In this document: positions 43,219 to 53,364 of the stretch, piece after piece | Position numbering within the stretch: the first letter of the stretch is position 1 | Layout: each line of letters begins with the position of its first letter | Source: Priestia abyssalis | GTDB taxonomy: Bacteria > Bacillota > Bacilli > Bacillales > Bacillaceae_H | Direction: 5' to 3' | Assembly: GCF_002019595.1 (NCBI RefSeq) | Contig: NZ_KV917369.1 | Coordinates: 3,798,624-3,862,623, forward strand | Length of the DNA stretch: 64,000 nt | Made by a program: the position numbers and the translations under genes | The notes under the pieces: model-generated | Told to the model about the DNA's origin: nothing | What the model saw: only the letters and a program-made list of their open reading frames with translations | Database searches by the model: none

Positions 43219-44736
43219 ATGAGCAACAAACAAACTAGAACAGACGTTATTTTAATTGGTGCCGGAATCATGAGTGCGACTTTGGGGACACTGTTAAAAG
43301 AATTAGTACCGGACTGGAAAATTACAGTGTTTGAAAAGCTCGCAAATGCAGGAGAGGAAAGCTCTAACGAATGGAATAATGCAGGAACGGGGCATGCGGC
43401 ACTGTGCGAGCTTAACTACACCGTCGAAAAACCAGACGGATCCATAGATATTAGCAAAGCGATCAACATTAATGAACAGTTTCAGGTTTCAACGCAGTTT
43501 TGGTCTTATCTTGTAAACAGAAATCTGATACGTCATCCGCAGGACTTTATCATGCCATTGCCTCATATGAGTTTCGTACAAGGGGAAAAAAATGTAACGT
43601 TTCTGAAAAAACGTTTTGAGGCACTGTCAAACAATCCCCTATTCCAAGGTATGGAATTTTCCGATGACCCGGAAAAACTAAAGGAATGGATTCCGGTTAT
43701 TATGAATGGCCGTACATCGAAAGAACCGATGGCGGCAACCAAAATTGACTCTGGAACGGATGTCAATTTTGGTGCTTTAACACGTATGTTGTTTGATCAC
43801 TTAAAGAGTGAAAACGTCGAGATGAACTATAAGCATAGTGTTGAGGACATTAAGCAGACTAAAGACGGTTCATGGGAAGTGAAAGTGCATGATATTGATA
43901 GCGGTAAAGTCAAATACCATAAGGCAAAATTTGTCTTCATCGGCGGCGGTGGCGGAAGCCTTCCTTTACTGCAAAAAACCGGTGTTCCTGAGAGCAAACA
44001 TATTGGAGGATTCCCGGTAAGCGGACTATTCCTAGTATGTAACAATCCAGAGATTGCAGCGCAGCATCATGCCAAAGTATACGGCAAAGCTAAGGTGGGT
44101 GCTCCTCCAATGTCTGTTCCGCATCTTGACACACGATTTATCGATAACAAAAAATCATTGCTCTTTGGACCGTTTGCCGGCTTCTCGCCAAAATTCTTAA
44201 AAACGGGTTCCAATATGGATTTATTAAGTTCCATAAAACCGAATAATCTCGTAACGATGGTGGCGGCAGGTGCAAAAAACGTTCCATTGACAAAATACCT
44301 AATCGAGCAAGTGATGTTATCGAAAGAACAGCGTATCGAAGAGTTACGAGAGTTTATTCCGCACGCAAAAAGCGAAGATTGGGATATCGTGGTAGCGGGT
44401 CAACGTGTACAAGTGATTAAAGATACTGCTGCCGGCAAAGGAACGCTTCAATTTGGCACGGAAGTTATCAATGCCGCTGATGGCTCAATCGCTGCATTGC
44501 TCGGCGCTTCTCCAGGTGCTTCAACTGCCGTGCACGTTATGCTCGAGGTATTAGAGAAATGCTTCCCGCAGCATATGAAGGAGTGGGAACCGAAAATAAA
44601 AGAAATGATTCCTTCTTATGGCGTGTCCCTAGTGGAAAACCCAGAGCTTATCCGCGAAATTCATACTTCAACAGCACAGACGCTTGGTCTAAGTGAAAAA
44701 TTGCCGTTACAGATAGCTCGCCAAAGCGTATCATAA
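43219..44736 (+). CDS. mqo: Malate:quinone oxidoreductase
   Basis: Peripheral membrane flavoenzyme that oxidises malate to oxaloacetate and reduces quinone. 505 residues from ATG 43219, chosen because AAAGGGTGGG precedes it (the open frame extends 18 codons further with no site). FAD fold [41 protein letters not shown] and [14 protein letters not shown] are diagnostic of Mqo. It complements the malic enzyme and SdhCAB encoded elsewhere in the window in C4-acid oxidation. Followed by a terminator. Confidence 0.95.
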   Translation: MSNKQTRTDVILIGAGIMSATLGTLLKELVPDWKITVFEKLANAGEESSNEWNNAGTGHAALCELNYTVEKPDGSIDISKAININEQFQVSTQFWSYLVNRNLIRHPQDFIMPLPHMSFVQGEKNVTFLKKRFEALSNNPLFQGMEFSDDPEKLKEWIPVIMNGRTSKEPMAATKIDSGTDVNFGALTRMLFDHLKSENVEMNYKHSVEDIKQTKDGSWEVKVHDIDSGKVKYHKAKFVFIGGGGGSLPLLQKTGVPESKHIGGFPVSGLFLVCNNPEIAAQHHAKVYGKAKVGAPPMSVPHLDTRFIDNKKSLLFGPFAGFSPKFLKTGSNMDLLSSIKPNNLVTMVAAGAKNVPLTKYLIEQVMLSKEQRIEELREFIPHAKSEDWDIVVAGQRVQVIKDTAAGKGTLQFGTEVINAADGSIAALLGASPGASTAVHVMLEVLEKCFPQHMKEWEPKIKEMIPSYGVSLVENPELIREIHTSTAQTLGLSEKLPLQIARQSVS

Positions 44737-44753
44737 ATATGTGCGAATTTTTT

Positions 44754-44779
44754 AAGGAACGGATCCCCCGTTCCTTTTT
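44754..44779 (+). terminator. Terminator after mqo
   Basis: AAGGAACGG-ATCCC-CCGTTCCTT followed by a T-run. Confidence 0.9.
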
Positions 44780-44917
44780 ATAGATAGATAACTAACAAAT
44801 GTGTTACACATCAGAGCTGCATTTCTCAGCACCACAGATGATGAGATTTCTCCGTTTTAAGCATGCTTTCTATAATAGCAGAAACATCGAATCGTAAACT
44901 CATTCCTTTTTTCCAAA

Positions 44918-44951
44918 TAAAAAGCCCCTCTAGAATGAGAAGGACTTTTTG
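44918..44951 (-). terminator. Terminator after the PH-domain gene
   Basis: Minus strand AAAAGTCCTTCTC-loop-GAGGGGCTTTTT, imperfect stem with a T-run. Confidence 0.6.
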
Positions 44952-44963
44952 CATTTGGTACTT

Positions 44964-45341
44964 TTATTTTAGTACATAGGCCGCCAACACACTTTGAACC
45001 TCATAAATGTTGAGACTTTTATTGAATTGCTTTTGGATTGGCGTAGAACTTCCTGAAATCCAAATTTTTAATTCGGCATCTAAATCGAAACTCCCTGCAG
45101 TCTCAATGCTAAAATGCGTGATATTTCGGTAAGGCAGAGAATGAACCTCTGATTTTTTCCCCGTTAAACCCTGTTTGTCAATTAAAATGAGGCGTTTATT
45201 CGTAAAAATAAACATGTCACGAATTAACTTGTATGCTTTTTCAATATTCTCTTCTGGAGCAAGAACCTGAGCAAATTCTTTTCGAACATCTGCAATATTT
45301 ACTTCAGAGGCGTTTCCCATAAGTCCATCCAATATCCCCAT
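44964..45341 (-). CDS. Bacterial PH-domain protein (bPH_1, YyaB-like)
   Basis: 125 residues; DMFIFTNKRLILIDKQGLTGKK and SLPYRNITHFSIETAGSFDLDAELKIWISG are the signature strands of the bacterial PH domain family, cytoplasmic proteins of unclear role. Start ATG 45341 after GGGAGGG. Alone. Confidence 0.87.
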   Translation of the reverse strand: MGILDGLMGNASEVNIADVRKEFAQVLAPEENIEKAYKLIRDMFIFTNKRLILIDKQGLTGKKSEVHSLPYRNITHFSIETAGSFDLDAELKIWISGSSTPIQKQFNKSLNIYEVQSVLAAYVLK

Positions 45342-45599
45342 TAAAATCCCTCCCGAAATTTCCCTTTGTGTAGCGTACGATAATAGAATAGTAACATAAA
45401 CAGTAAAATATTACCATTATATCCTTTTTAATATGGCTATTTTATAGATTAATAAATTCTAAAAGGCAGATACCACACTTCTTATAATGGTTCTGGTACA
45501 GGAAATCTATCAAACTTAGGGACATCATAATGAAGAAAAGTGTATAAAGAATTTTTGATATCACTAACCGTAATATGTTAGGCAAACCCAATGAAACCT

Positions 45600-46012
45600 T
45601 GATATTATGAAAGTCCTCCAAGTATCGATATACTATTGAGGTGCTGTAGACCTCGGAAAATCTGACCGCACAAAGAGATATGCAGTGAGCTACTCTCCAC
45701 TCCGATCAAGGGTTCCAATATACATCTAAATCCTACAATCAACGACTCGAAACAATCGGTTTGAAAGGCAGCCACTCTCGTAAAGGAAATTGCCTGGATA
45801 ATGCCTGCATCGAATCGTTCTTTTCGCATCTCAAAACAGAGAATTCGTACTTTACTTCATGCCAAACAGAACATGAACTTCACCAAGCCATTGAAGATTA
45901 TATTTGGTTTTATAATCATGAGTGATTCCAGAAAAAACTAAACCAGTGTGCTCCGGTAGAGTACCGAAACACACTGGCTGCTCAGGCTTTTTTATAACTG
46001 TCTACTTAACAG
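45600..46012 (+). mobile_element. IS3-family (IS150-like) transposase remnant with right end
   Basis: Plus-strand frame reads LHSDQGFQYTSKSYNQ, GSHSRKGNCLDNACIESFFS (the catalytic Glu is in the IESFF segment), ENSYFTS, IEDYIWFYNHE, then TGA where the family has Arg (NYERFQKKLN), and APVEYRNTLAAQAFL. Another in-frame TGA lies just before LHSDQG. The sequence ACTGTCTACTTAACAGGGG at the end resembles the IS3 right terminus. The N-terminal half and left end are absent. Confidence 0.82.
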
Positions 46013-46111
46013 GGGTAAGACTAAATTCTATAAATTTCACGCGCCTTTTAGCTTTATTGGTATTATGAGCCAGATAACAACAATATGAAGAAAGATGTTG
46101 CCTTCAACTAA

Positions 46112-46675
46112 TTAGCACTCATATCCGTCTACTACTATATCTAATTTTCCTGTTTCCGGGCAGATGACAAGCCCATGAACACTAATATCCTGCGGGAACA
46201 TCGGATGATCTTTGACCATCTTAACGCTTTGTTCGACGCTTTCTTCAACGGTCTGAAATCCGGTTAACCAACTTTTGATATCAATACCTGCGTTAGTTAA
46301 AGTGTTGATGATTTCTTTATCTAATCCAGCTTGTTCACATTTTTCCAAGAAAGAATCAGGTTCTAACCCTTTCATCCCGCAACCATGATGTCCAACGATG
46401 GCAACTTCCTTTGCTCCAAGCTCATAAACCGCAACTAATATACTTCGCATCACACTTCCAAATGGGTGTGAAACGATCGCTCCTGCATTTTTGATAAGCT
46501 TTACATCACCATTTTTAATGTTCATCGCTTGCGGCAATAATTCAACAAGCCGAGTATCCATACATGTAAGAATCACCATTTTTTTATTAGGAAACTTAGT
46601 TGTTTCATATTTCTCATATTCCTTATGTTCAACGAATTGTTTATTGTATTCAAGAATCTCTGAAAGTAATGTCAT
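46112..46675 (-). CDS. Beta-class carbonic anhydrase (YtiB-like)
   Basis: Interconverts CO2 and bicarbonate with a zinc ion. 187 residues from ATG 46675 (AGGAGGGA upstream), the same length as B. subtilis YtiB as I recall. Zinc ligands and dyad: CMDTR (Cys about 38, Asp, Arg) and GHHGCG (His, Cys) near 98. NAGAIVSHPFGSVMRSI is also conserved. Monocistronic. Confidence 0.92.
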   Translation of the reverse strand: MTLLSEILEYNKQFVEHKEYEKYETTKFPNKKMVILTCMDTRLVELLPQAMNIKNGDVKLIKNAGAIVSHPFGSVMRSILVAVYELGAKEVAIVGHHGCGMKGLEPDSFLEKCEQAGLDKEIINTLTNAGIDIKSWLTGFQTVEESVEQSVKMVKDHPMFPQDISVHGLVICPETGKLDIVVDGYEC

Positions 46676-46753
46676 GTAAATCCCTCCTATAACTAATAAA
46701 ATTATTTCATATCTTTTTCTTATATTCAATATGTAACAATTAAACTTCTATAA

Positions 46754-47956
46754 TCATAAAAGAGTTGTTTCTTTTTCTAATTCACGATGTAATACTTCTC
46801 CCATACGCTTCATACCTTCAATAATTTTCTCTTCAGACATATTTGAGTAATTTAAACGTAACGCATTTTTTTGTGTACCATTTGGAAAAAATGGCACACC
46901 AGGAACACAAGCAACATTGTTTTTCAAGCACTCTGTAAATATATGCGTTGAATCAACACCCTCAGGAAGCTCAACCCAAATAAATAATCCTCCTTCCGGC
47001 TTACTGTAAGACAAATTCTTTGGAAAAAATTCTTCAATACAAGATAGCATAGCTGTGCATCTTTCTTTATAAACAGCTTTGATTTTATTAATGTGCTCTT
47101 CAATATCGTAAAGTTCCATATACTTTGCTGTAATTCTTTGAGCAAAGCTGTCAGTATGCAAGTCAGCTGTTTGCTTAAAAGCAACGTACTTTTCAATGAA
47201 AGATTTGTCTGCACAAATCCATCCAAGTCGAAGACCGGGAGTAAAAATCTTAGAGAAAGTGCTTATATAAATGACTCTGCTCTCTGTGTCAAAATGTTTC
47301 ACAGGCGGAAGTTCCTCTCCAGCAAATCTTACAGCTCCATAGGGATTATCCTCTACAATCAGCACATCATATTGATTAGCAAGCTCAATCATTCTTTTTC
47401 GTCTTTCAAGTTTTAATGTGCGACCTGTAGGGTTTTGGAAATCTGGGATCGTATAGATAAATTTTGTGTGAGGATGCTCTTGCAGCTTTTTCTCCAGCTC
47501 TTCCATCACCATTCCATCCTCATCCATAGCTACTTCAACAAATTTGGCATTGTATGACTTGAATGCATTAATGGCTGCAAGATAGGTTGGGCTTTCACAA
47601 ATAATCGTATCTCCCTCATCGATAAATAATCTTCCGGTAAGGTCGATTGCTTGCTGAGATCCTGATGTGATAAGAACATCTTCAATAGTAGAGTTGATTC
47701 CAATAACTTTCATCCTTTGACAAATAGCTTCTCTTAAAGGAATATATCCTTCAGTCGTACTATATTGAAGAGAAGCCGCACCTTCTTCATTCAATACAGC
47801 ATTGCATGCATCCTTAAGAGCTTCTACTGGAAACAACTCTGGAGCTGGCAGTCCTCCCGCAAAAGAGATGACTTCTGGTCTTTCTGTTACTTTCAATATT
47901 TCACGTGTCTCAGAAGATTTTGCTAAATGAGTTCTCTTAGCAAATTTATTTTCCAT
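46754..47956 (-). CDS. PLP-dependent aminotransferase (2-aminoadipate/LysN-like)
   Basis: 400 residues, fold type I, without a DNA-binding domain. ISFAGGLPAPELFPVEAL at the N-terminus, ITSGSQQAIDLTGRLF, IPDFQNPTGRTL, VEDNPYGAVRF and the PLP-Lys segment YISTFSKIFTPGLRLGW are typical of the group containing LysN and the aminotransferase half of MocR proteins. Substrate unknown. Start ATG 47956 after GGGGATG. Its upstream side is occupied by repeat copy I. Confidence 0.87.
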   Translation of the reverse strand: MENKFAKRTHLAKSSETREILKVTERPEVISFAGGLPAPELFPVEALKDACNAVLNEEGAASLQYSTTEGYIPLREAICQRMKVIGINSTIEDVLITSGSQQAIDLTGRLFIDEGDTIICESPTYLAAINAFKSYNAKFVEVAMDEDGMVMEELEKKLQEHPHTKFIYTIPDFQNPTGRTLKLERRKRMIELANQYDVLIVEDNPYGAVRFAGEELPPVKHFDTESRVIYISTFSKIFTPGLRLGWICADKSFIEKYVAFKQTADLHTDSFAQRITAKYMELYDIEEHINKIKAVYKERCTAMLSCIEEFFPKNLSYSKPEGGLFIWVELPEGVDSTHIFTECLKNNVACVPGVPFFPNGTQKNALRLNYSNMSEEKIIEGMKRMGEVLHRELEKETTLL

Positions 47957-48036
47957 TTATAAACATCCCCTTTTTTATTTTTTGTAATGGATTACGTTTA
48001 ACCATTATTTTAAAAGTTTAATAGCTGCCTTTACTC

Positions 48037-48240
48037 TATATAGATCGATTTAGAAAATTCGACATGACCAAAGAACGGCCATGCCAAATTTTCTAGACCT
48101 AAGCGGCTGCCCCCCCCCTTGCGGGGTTGGCGCCATCCGCATAGGTGAACCCTTGAGGGCGAATTCAAGTTGTCTGGATCATCGATTGTGATGCCTCTCG
48201 ATTGAATGAAGATGTGTCGAGTTATTAAGTGGAATATATT
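48037..48240 (+). repeat. Dispersed structured repeat, copy I (full length)
   Basis: TATATAGATCGATTTAG to GTCGAGTTATTAAGTGGAATATAT. All modules are present: long hairpin, CCTAAGCGG...CCGCATAGG, CCTTGCGGGG, CCCTTGAGGG, TTCAAGTTGTCTGG. Best single representative with copies E and G. Confidence 0.92.
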
Positions 48241-48267
48241 TAATAACATCTTGAATTTCCAGTTATT

Positions 48268-49578
48268 TCATTTGACCTTACTCTGTTCGTGGATACCGGC
48301 CCAAATAACAATTGGAATAAGCAGTAATGAAAGCATAGCACCGGCAATTGAAAGGGCTGCATAACTAGAATGTGCGACAACCATTCCAGATAAGCCTCCT
48401 CCTAATGCTCCTGACAAAGCAATCCAAACATCCACAGAACCCTGCGTCTTAGCCCGAGTAGATGGTGAAGTTGCATCTACAAGGATGGCTGTGCCGCTAA
48501 TCAAACCAAAATTCCAGCCAAGTCCAAGTAAAGCAAGCGCTGTAATGAGTACGACCATCGAATCAGCAGGTCCCATAGAAGCTAGAATGCCAGAAGCAAT
48601 CAGCGTAATAGCAGAAGCAATGGCCATAACAGCACGGCCAATTTTATCAACAAGAAAACCAGTTACTAAAGAAGGCAAGAACATAGCACCTATGTGAAAT
48701 CCAATGACAAGCCCCACTTCTTTTAAATCATGTCCATGATGTCCCATATGTATGGGTGTCATCGTCATAATTGCCGTCATCACAAATTGAGTTAGAACCA
48801 TTACTGCAGCTCCTGCGAAAATACCTCGCTTGTTTATCGATAACAAATTAGAATTTTCCTCTGAAAGTAAATGACCGGTTGTTCTCCCCGCATCTGATAT
48901 GGCTTTTGCAACAATAAAGGGGTCAGGGCGAAGTAAAATGAATAGAACCAAACCAGCAAGTATATAAGCCGCGGCAGCTAATATAAATGGACCGGCTAAA
49001 GCAGGAATTCCTATGGATATCGCAAACTCACCCATTACATCCACCAGGTTTGGTCCTGCAACAGCACCGAATGTGGTGGACACCATAGCCATACTAATAG
49101 CCTTTGCCCTTTGTTCCCGGTTTGCCAAGTCAGTTCCCGCGTAACGTGCTTGTAAGTTTGTTGCTGATCCAGCCCCATAGATAAGCAGTGAAATAAATAA
49201 AAGTAGAATGCTATTTATTAATGCTGAAATGACTACCCCAATGGCACCGATACCTCCAGCCAAAAATCCTGCCGCAAGTCCAGAACGACGTCCATATCTC
49301 TGAGAAAGTCGCCCTACAAGCAGTGCAGCCCCTGCTGACCCTAAAGTAAATAATGCCGTAGGAAGTCCCGTTACACTATCTGTACCTAACATGTCTTGGG
49401 CTAGAAGTGCCCCCACTGTTATTCCTGCTGCAAGTCCTGCTCCCCCAAAAATTTGGGACATGACAACAACGATTAATGTTCTTTTATATAATTGTTGTTG
49501 TTTTTCTGAAGAACTAATATAGCTTTGTAACCAAGCTGATTGAACATTTAATGCTTTTACATTATCTTTTTGTAACAT
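48268..49578 (-). CDS. MFS transporter (drug-efflux-like)
   Basis: 436 residues, twelve helices expected. RLSQRYGRRSGLAAG corresponds to the loop 2-3 motif; GSATNLQARYAGTDLA and GLGWNFGLISGTAILVD are typical of a YttB/CynX-like efflux group. It follows a MocR-type regulator gene on the same strand after a terminator, so it may be its regulated target or an independent unit. Start ATG 49578 after AGGGAGG. Substrate unknown. Confidence 0.87.
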   Translation of the reverse strand: MLQKDNVKALNVQSAWLQSYISSSEKQQQLYKRTLIVVVMSQIFGGAGLAAGITVGALLAQDMLGTDSVTGLPTALFTLGSAGAALLVGRLSQRYGRRSGLAAGFLAGGIGAIGVVISALINSILLLFISLLIYGAGSATNLQARYAGTDLANREQRAKAISMAMVSTTFGAVAGPNLVDVMGEFAISIGIPALAGPFILAAAAYILAGLVLFILLRPDPFIVAKAISDAGRTTGHLLSEENSNLLSINKRGIFAGAAVMVLTQFVMTAIMTMTPIHMGHHGHDLKEVGLVIGFHIGAMFLPSLVTGFLVDKIGRAVMAIASAITLIASGILASMGPADSMVVLITALALLGLGWNFGLISGTAILVDATSPSTRAKTQGSVDVWIALSGALGGGLSGMVVAHSSYAALSIAGAMLSLLLIPIVIWAGIHEQSKVK

Positions 49579-49656
49579 AATCTAACCTCCCTTTCTAGAA
49601 AGCTAATCCTATTTCTTATAATCTTCCAGCTAGATTTGAATCATCATAACACGCAC

Positions 49657-49687
49657 AAAAAAACCATACAATATTATAATTGTATGG
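49657..49687 (-). terminator. Terminator after the MocR gene
   Basis: Minus strand CCATACAAT-TATAAT-ATTGTATGG followed by TTTTTTTG. Confidence 0.9.
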
Positions 49688-49696
49688 CGAACAATA

Positions 49697-51085
49697 TTAG
49701 ATAAGATCGTTTAGTAAGCGTTTAAGGATCATCAATCCTTGCTCCAGTTCTTCGAGTGTTTCTGGTGCACAGACAGCAACCCTTACAGCCCGCTCTGGAC
49801 AACTATTTCCAACTACAAAACGTTCAGCCGCATACACTTGCACTCCTTGCTGTGCAGCTAATCTTTCAAATTCAGCACCTGTAATCTTGCCTGGTAATAG
49901 CAGCCACCGAAAGATGCCTGTTTCAACACCTAAACACGTATAGTCACCCAAATATCGATTTACGACTTGGTTTCTGCGAATGATTTGTTCCTGATGACTT
50001 TCAATTAAGATGTCAAATTGATTCGATACAATCATACGTGCTGTCAGTTCTGCTAATAATGGGGACACTGTTATATTTAAGTTATAAAGTGCCTTTGAAA
50101 TTGGCTCCTTGAATTGACTCGGCACTGCTACATAGGCTAGTCGCAAGCCTGGTGCTAATGATTTAGATAAACTTGCAATATAGATAACCTGTTCTGGTGC
50201 AAATGATGCGACTGCTGGGAGTGGTTTTTTGTCCAGGAGATGATACGTCGCATCTTCAATAACGAACTGATTATACTTTTTGGCAATTGCTGCAATTATT
50301 TTTCGATTCTCGACAGACATAAAGGAAGCTGTCGGATTATGATAATCTGGGATTAAGTAAATGCCTTTAATATTGTCATTTTTACACGCATATTCAAAGG
50401 CAGTTGGACTCATTTCATAGTTTTCTGATTTTATCGGTACGATTTGCACACTAAGCATCGCTGCAACAGTTTTTAAACCAGGGTACGTATGCTGATCAAC
50501 ACCAATGCGATCCCCAGGCTGACAAAGACTCGCCAGTGTGGCAGCAATCGCATTTTGACCCCCATTTGCAAATAAAATGTGATCAACTGTTGTTTCAAAC
50601 CCGCCTCTTCGAATTAGCTTTACAGCTGCATCCTTTTGCCAAAGGCTTTCGCCTGCTCGACCATAACCAAACCATTTTTCATAATCTGTCTCTTGCAGCA
50701 TACTTTTCAGTTGGAGCAGCAGCGGCTCGTAAGAAGCATTATCGGGTAGTGTTGCTCCCATTTCAATTAAGTGCTTCGGCTTTGTGTCTTCAAGTAAATA
50801 CGCATTCGATAACGCATCATACGATACAAATGTCCCGCTTCCAACAGTTGCACTTAACAAGCCCTTTAACTCACACACTTTAAACGCTTTTGAAATGGTA
50901 CTCAGATTTAAATCCAAATAATCAGCCAGTTCTCGTTGTGGAGGAAGTTTTGTTCCAGGCAGCAAAACTCCGTTTAGTATATCCTGTTCCAATTGCCGTG
51001 CGAGCGCTTGATAAACAGGCTTTTCAGTTTTATCAATGGATGGCTTCCAGCTCATAGGATAGTTTTCAAAAGAATTAATTGGCAT
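49697..51085 (-). CDS. MocR/PdxR-type regulator (GntR helix-turn-helix fused to aminotransferase fold)
   Basis: 462 residues. N-terminal winged helix (QALARQLEQDILNGVLLPGTKLPPQRELADYLDLNLSTISKAF, about 25-68), linker, then a class I aminotransferase domain with PLP-Lys in YIASLSKSLAPGLRLAY and IPDYHNPTASFMS. Members sense PLP or an amino acid through the domain. ATG 51085 is used because AAGGA is 9 bases away; ATG 51094 overlaps that site. Probable regulator of the downstream MFS gene. Confidence 0.9.
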   Translation of the reverse strand: MPINSFENYPMSWKPSIDKTEKPVYQALARQLEQDILNGVLLPGTKLPPQRELADYLDLNLSTISKAFKVCELKGLLSATVGSGTFVSYDALSNAYLLEDTKPKHLIEMGATLPDNASYEPLLLQLKSMLQETDYEKWFGYGRAGESLWQKDAAVKLIRRGGFETTVDHILFANGGQNAIAATLASLCQPGDRIGVDQHTYPGLKTVAAMLSVQIVPIKSENYEMSPTAFEYACKNDNIKGIYLIPDYHNPTASFMSVENRKIIAAIAKKYNQFVIEDATYHLLDKKPLPAVASFAPEQVIYIASLSKSLAPGLRLAYVAVPSQFKEPISKALYNLNITVSPLLAELTARMIVSNQFDILIESHQEQIIRRNQVVNRYLGDYTCLGVETGIFRWLLLPGKITGAEFERLAAQQGVQVYAAERFVVGNSCPERAVRVAVCAPETLEELEQGLMILKRLLNDLI

Positions 51086-51176
51086 GATACGCATCCTTTT
51101 TCATACAATTTTTTAATAAAGCTGCATCCTTAATTATAACCGTTGGATCCTTTATTTCACTAACCTCCGTTACTTT

Positions 51177-51211
51177 CTGTAAATAATTGGACGTCCGTAA
51201 ATTATTTACAG
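51177..51211. promoter_or_regulatory. 12-bp inverted repeat upstream of the MocR gene
   Basis: CTGTAAATAATT (51177-51188) and AATTATTTACAG (51200-51211) are perfect complements around GGACGTCC. It lies 92-126 bases before the MocR start. Without a T-run it looks more like an operator than a terminator. Confidence 0.5.
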
Positions 51212-51290
51212 ACCTTTGCGGCCATTAAATATGTCGATTTTATATGGGGAATATCATTTTTTGTTTGTATATGTTTCCGACGAAACGCTT

Positions 51291-51905
51291 TTAGTTTGAA
51301 AGAAAATCGTCTAGATATTTGATGATTTCTTCTCGATTTCCAGAAACCTTTTCAGCTCTTTTTAGATCGAATTCCAGTTTTTGTGCGGACTTATCTAAAA
51401 CCTCTTGTTCTATTGCCTGCGGAACAACGACAACACCATCCGCATCACCGATAATCATATCGCCTGGATGAATAGTGGCTCCTCCGCAGGAGATGGGCAC
51501 GTTCAGTTCCCCTTGTCCCGCTTTTCCGCTCGCTGCTATTGTTGTCCCTTTGCAAAAAACCGGGAAGTTCAATTGTTTAATTCCTTCAATATCGCGGATC
51601 ACACCATCCACCACCATTCCTTTAATGCCTAACGTCTGGGCCATCCCTACAATAAAGTCACCTGCAATAGCACGGTATGTATCTCCTTTTGCATCCACAA
51701 CCAGGACATCTCCCGGTTTTGCCTCTCTAATCGCTTTTAAAAAGACTAGGTTATCACCTACAGGCATTTTCACAGTAAAGGCACGCCCCGCCATTTTATA
51801 TTCGTCTTTTAATGGTTTAATAACCCCATCTAAATTATTAAGACCTTGCATGGCGTCAGATATACAAGTTGTTGGGATTTCTTGAAATTGGTTTACGATA
51901 TTCAT
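51291..51905 (-). CDS. RraA-like / HMG-CHA aldolase family protein
   Basis: 204 residues from ATG 51905 (GAGGAGAG upstream). Family blocks: PTTCISDAMQGLNNLDG, KPGDVLVVDAKGDTYRAIAGDFIVGMAQTLGIKGMVVDGVIRD (G-x-x-R-D with Asp for metal) and HPGDMIIGDADGVVVVP. Members are class II pyruvate aldolases or the RNase E inhibitor RraA; since Bacillaceae lack a close RNase E dependence, an aldolase or oxaloacetate decarboxylase activity is likelier. Confidence 0.85.
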   Translation of the reverse strand: MNIVNQFQEIPTTCISDAMQGLNNLDGVIKPLKDEYKMAGRAFTVKMPVGDNLVFLKAIREAKPGDVLVVDAKGDTYRAIAGDFIVGMAQTLGIKGMVVDGVIRDIEGIKQLNFPVFCKGTTIAASGKAGQGELNVPISCGGATIHPGDMIIGDADGVVVVPQAIEQEVLDKSAQKLEFDLKRAEKVSGNREEIIKYLDDFLSN

Positions 51906-51940
51906 CTTTAACTCTCCTCTTTTATCATTAAAATAGTTAG

Positions 51941-52021
51941 TCAAATGATTTCTACTACTAGATGATGTTTTTTGAAAACATCAGCCATTACTGATTTAGC
52001 TTTTGTTTCAATCCTGCCCAT
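51941..52021 (-). CDS. Possible 26-residue small ORF before the RraA-like gene
   Basis: ATG 52021 follows GAGGAG at ideal distance and opens a short frame (MGRIETKAKSVMADVFKKHH... ) that stops 36 bases before the RraA-like gene. It may be a leader peptide, a small protein or a gene stump. No family recognised. Confidence 0.35.
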   Translation of the reverse strand: MGRIETKAKSVMADVFKKHHLVVEII

Positions 52022-52458
52022 ATATGTCTCCTCGTTAATGATGATATTCTTCTCTCTCACCTTTAGAACCAACAGAATTCATATAGCCATCCTGCCACCC
52101 TTGTTTTTCAAGCCTGCTTCCATTCCTCTGTTGCCGTTAAAAAGTTAATTTGTTCTTCCCAGTATTTTTCGCATCGTCCGACGTAAAATTTCTTTCATTT
52201 ATCTTAACTCGAATCTAACTATTAAAAAAATTGAAATAATGCATATCTAGATATGCATTTTAGGAATGCCCATTAAAAAATTGGCTCTGTTAAACGTTAA
52301 TATTGGTATTTCATCAAAAGAAAAAGAACCCATTTATGAGTTCTTCCTGCAGGCCTCTTCTTCAACTAAACTGGTTAACCTCATAATACGAGAGGTCTCG
52401 TTAAATAAAGAATCCATATTAGATTTGATCTATCACGCTTTTGCTTTTCCTTATACTC
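52022..52458. other. Non-coding or decayed interval
   Basis: Contains a perfect 20-bp palindrome ATGCATATCTAGATATGCAT (52239-52258). On the minus strand there is a short coding-like fragment (YWEEQINFLTATEEWKQA near 52120-52190) broken by stops. No intact gene supported. Confidence 0.45.
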
Positions 52459-53364
52459 TTATGCTTCAAGCTTTTTCTCTAATGGAGGTTTAGTCAAGTT
52501 GTTAGGTCGAAAATTACCCGATAAATACAATCCAGTAAACACAAAAAGAGAAGCAACGACATCATAATTTGTAATCTCTTCCCCCAATAAGATAGAAGAT
52601 AAGACGTATCCTGCAATAGGCGTTAAAAACAGCCAAATATTTGCCTTAACTGCATCTTGTTTAAGTAAATAAAACCAAAGAATCATAGCAAAGATTGAAA
52701 CACCTAAGACAGACCACACCAGATATATGACCAAATTCATATCAAATACAAAGGGTTTACCCGTTTCTAACATCATAGAGGGTACAATTAAAATAATCCC
52801 GCCAAATAGAACTTGCCACGCATTAATGACCAAACTAGGCAACTGCAATTTTTCTTTTTGGAAATATACACTGCCGATTGCCATGGATACCATACCAATC
52901 ATTAGCAAGAAAATCCCGCTTAATGTGGAATGACTGTTTTGGAGTAAGGGATATGTTGCAATCACTAATCCGATTGTCGAAACAATCATTCCTATCCATT
53001 CTTTCTGTTGAATCAAGCGTTTCGCGAAAATCGAAGAAAAAAGTGCAACCAGAAACGGATTGACAACGACAGCTAAATTAAAAAAGCCAGATGAGACCGT
53101 TTGCAACGCCCAAAATCCACAGCCGAGATACAACGAAGTATTAAATAAACCTAATAAAATTAATGGCTTCCACTCTCGTTTTTGGGGCATCGGATATTTT
53201 CCTTTTCTAAACAAGTAAATATATAACAATAGTAAACAACCTGCTAAAAGAAAACGGATGGTCCCCATAGTTAACGGTGGCGATGACAGCAAGCCAAATT
53301 TCACAGAGACCGCTCCAGATGCCCATAGGATGGTAAACAATATACCGAGCAGTATAATATTCAC
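52459..53364 (-). CDS. EamA/DMT-family transporter
   Basis: 301 residues, ten predicted helices in two EamA repeats (FTILWASGAVSVKFGLLSSPPLTMGTIRFLLAGCLLLLY... and MIGMVSMAIGSVYFQKEKL...). Typical of YdcZ/RhaT-like metabolite exporters; substrate not readable. Start ATG 53364 after GGGGGG. Monocistronic. Confidence 0.88.
   Translation of the reverse strand: MNIILLGILFTILWASGAVSVKFGLLSSPPLTMGTIRFLLAGCLLLLYIYLFRKGKYPMPQKREWKPLILLGLFNTSLYLGCGFWALQTVSSGFFNLAVVVNPFLVALFSSIFAKRLIQQKEWIGMIVSTIGLVIATYPLLQNSHSTLSGIFLLMIGMVSMAIGSVYFQKEKLQLPSLVINAWQVLFGGIILIVPSMMLETGKPFVFDMNLVIYLVWSVLGVSIFAMILWFYLLKQDAVKANIWLFLTPIAGYVLSSILLGEEITNYDVVASLFVFTGLYLSGNFRPNNLTKPPLEKKLEA

Noticed and set aside
45605..45829. 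74-codon minus-strand frame
   Set aside because: Antisense shadow of the IS3 transposase remnant, which has clear motifs on the plus strand.
48031..48249. 72-codon minus-strand open frame
   Set aside because: It lies entirely within repeat copy I; the same frame is broken in the other copies, and there is no ribosome site.
51941..52260. A longer decayed gene upstream of the RraA-like gene
   Set aside because: Coding-like stretches are too short and in different frames to name a family; only the 26-codon frame with a good ribosome site was listed, at low confidence.
52266..52493. 75-codon plus-strand frame overlapping the EamA gene end
   Set aside because: No ribosome site or recognisable domain; it runs over the C-terminus of a convincing gene.
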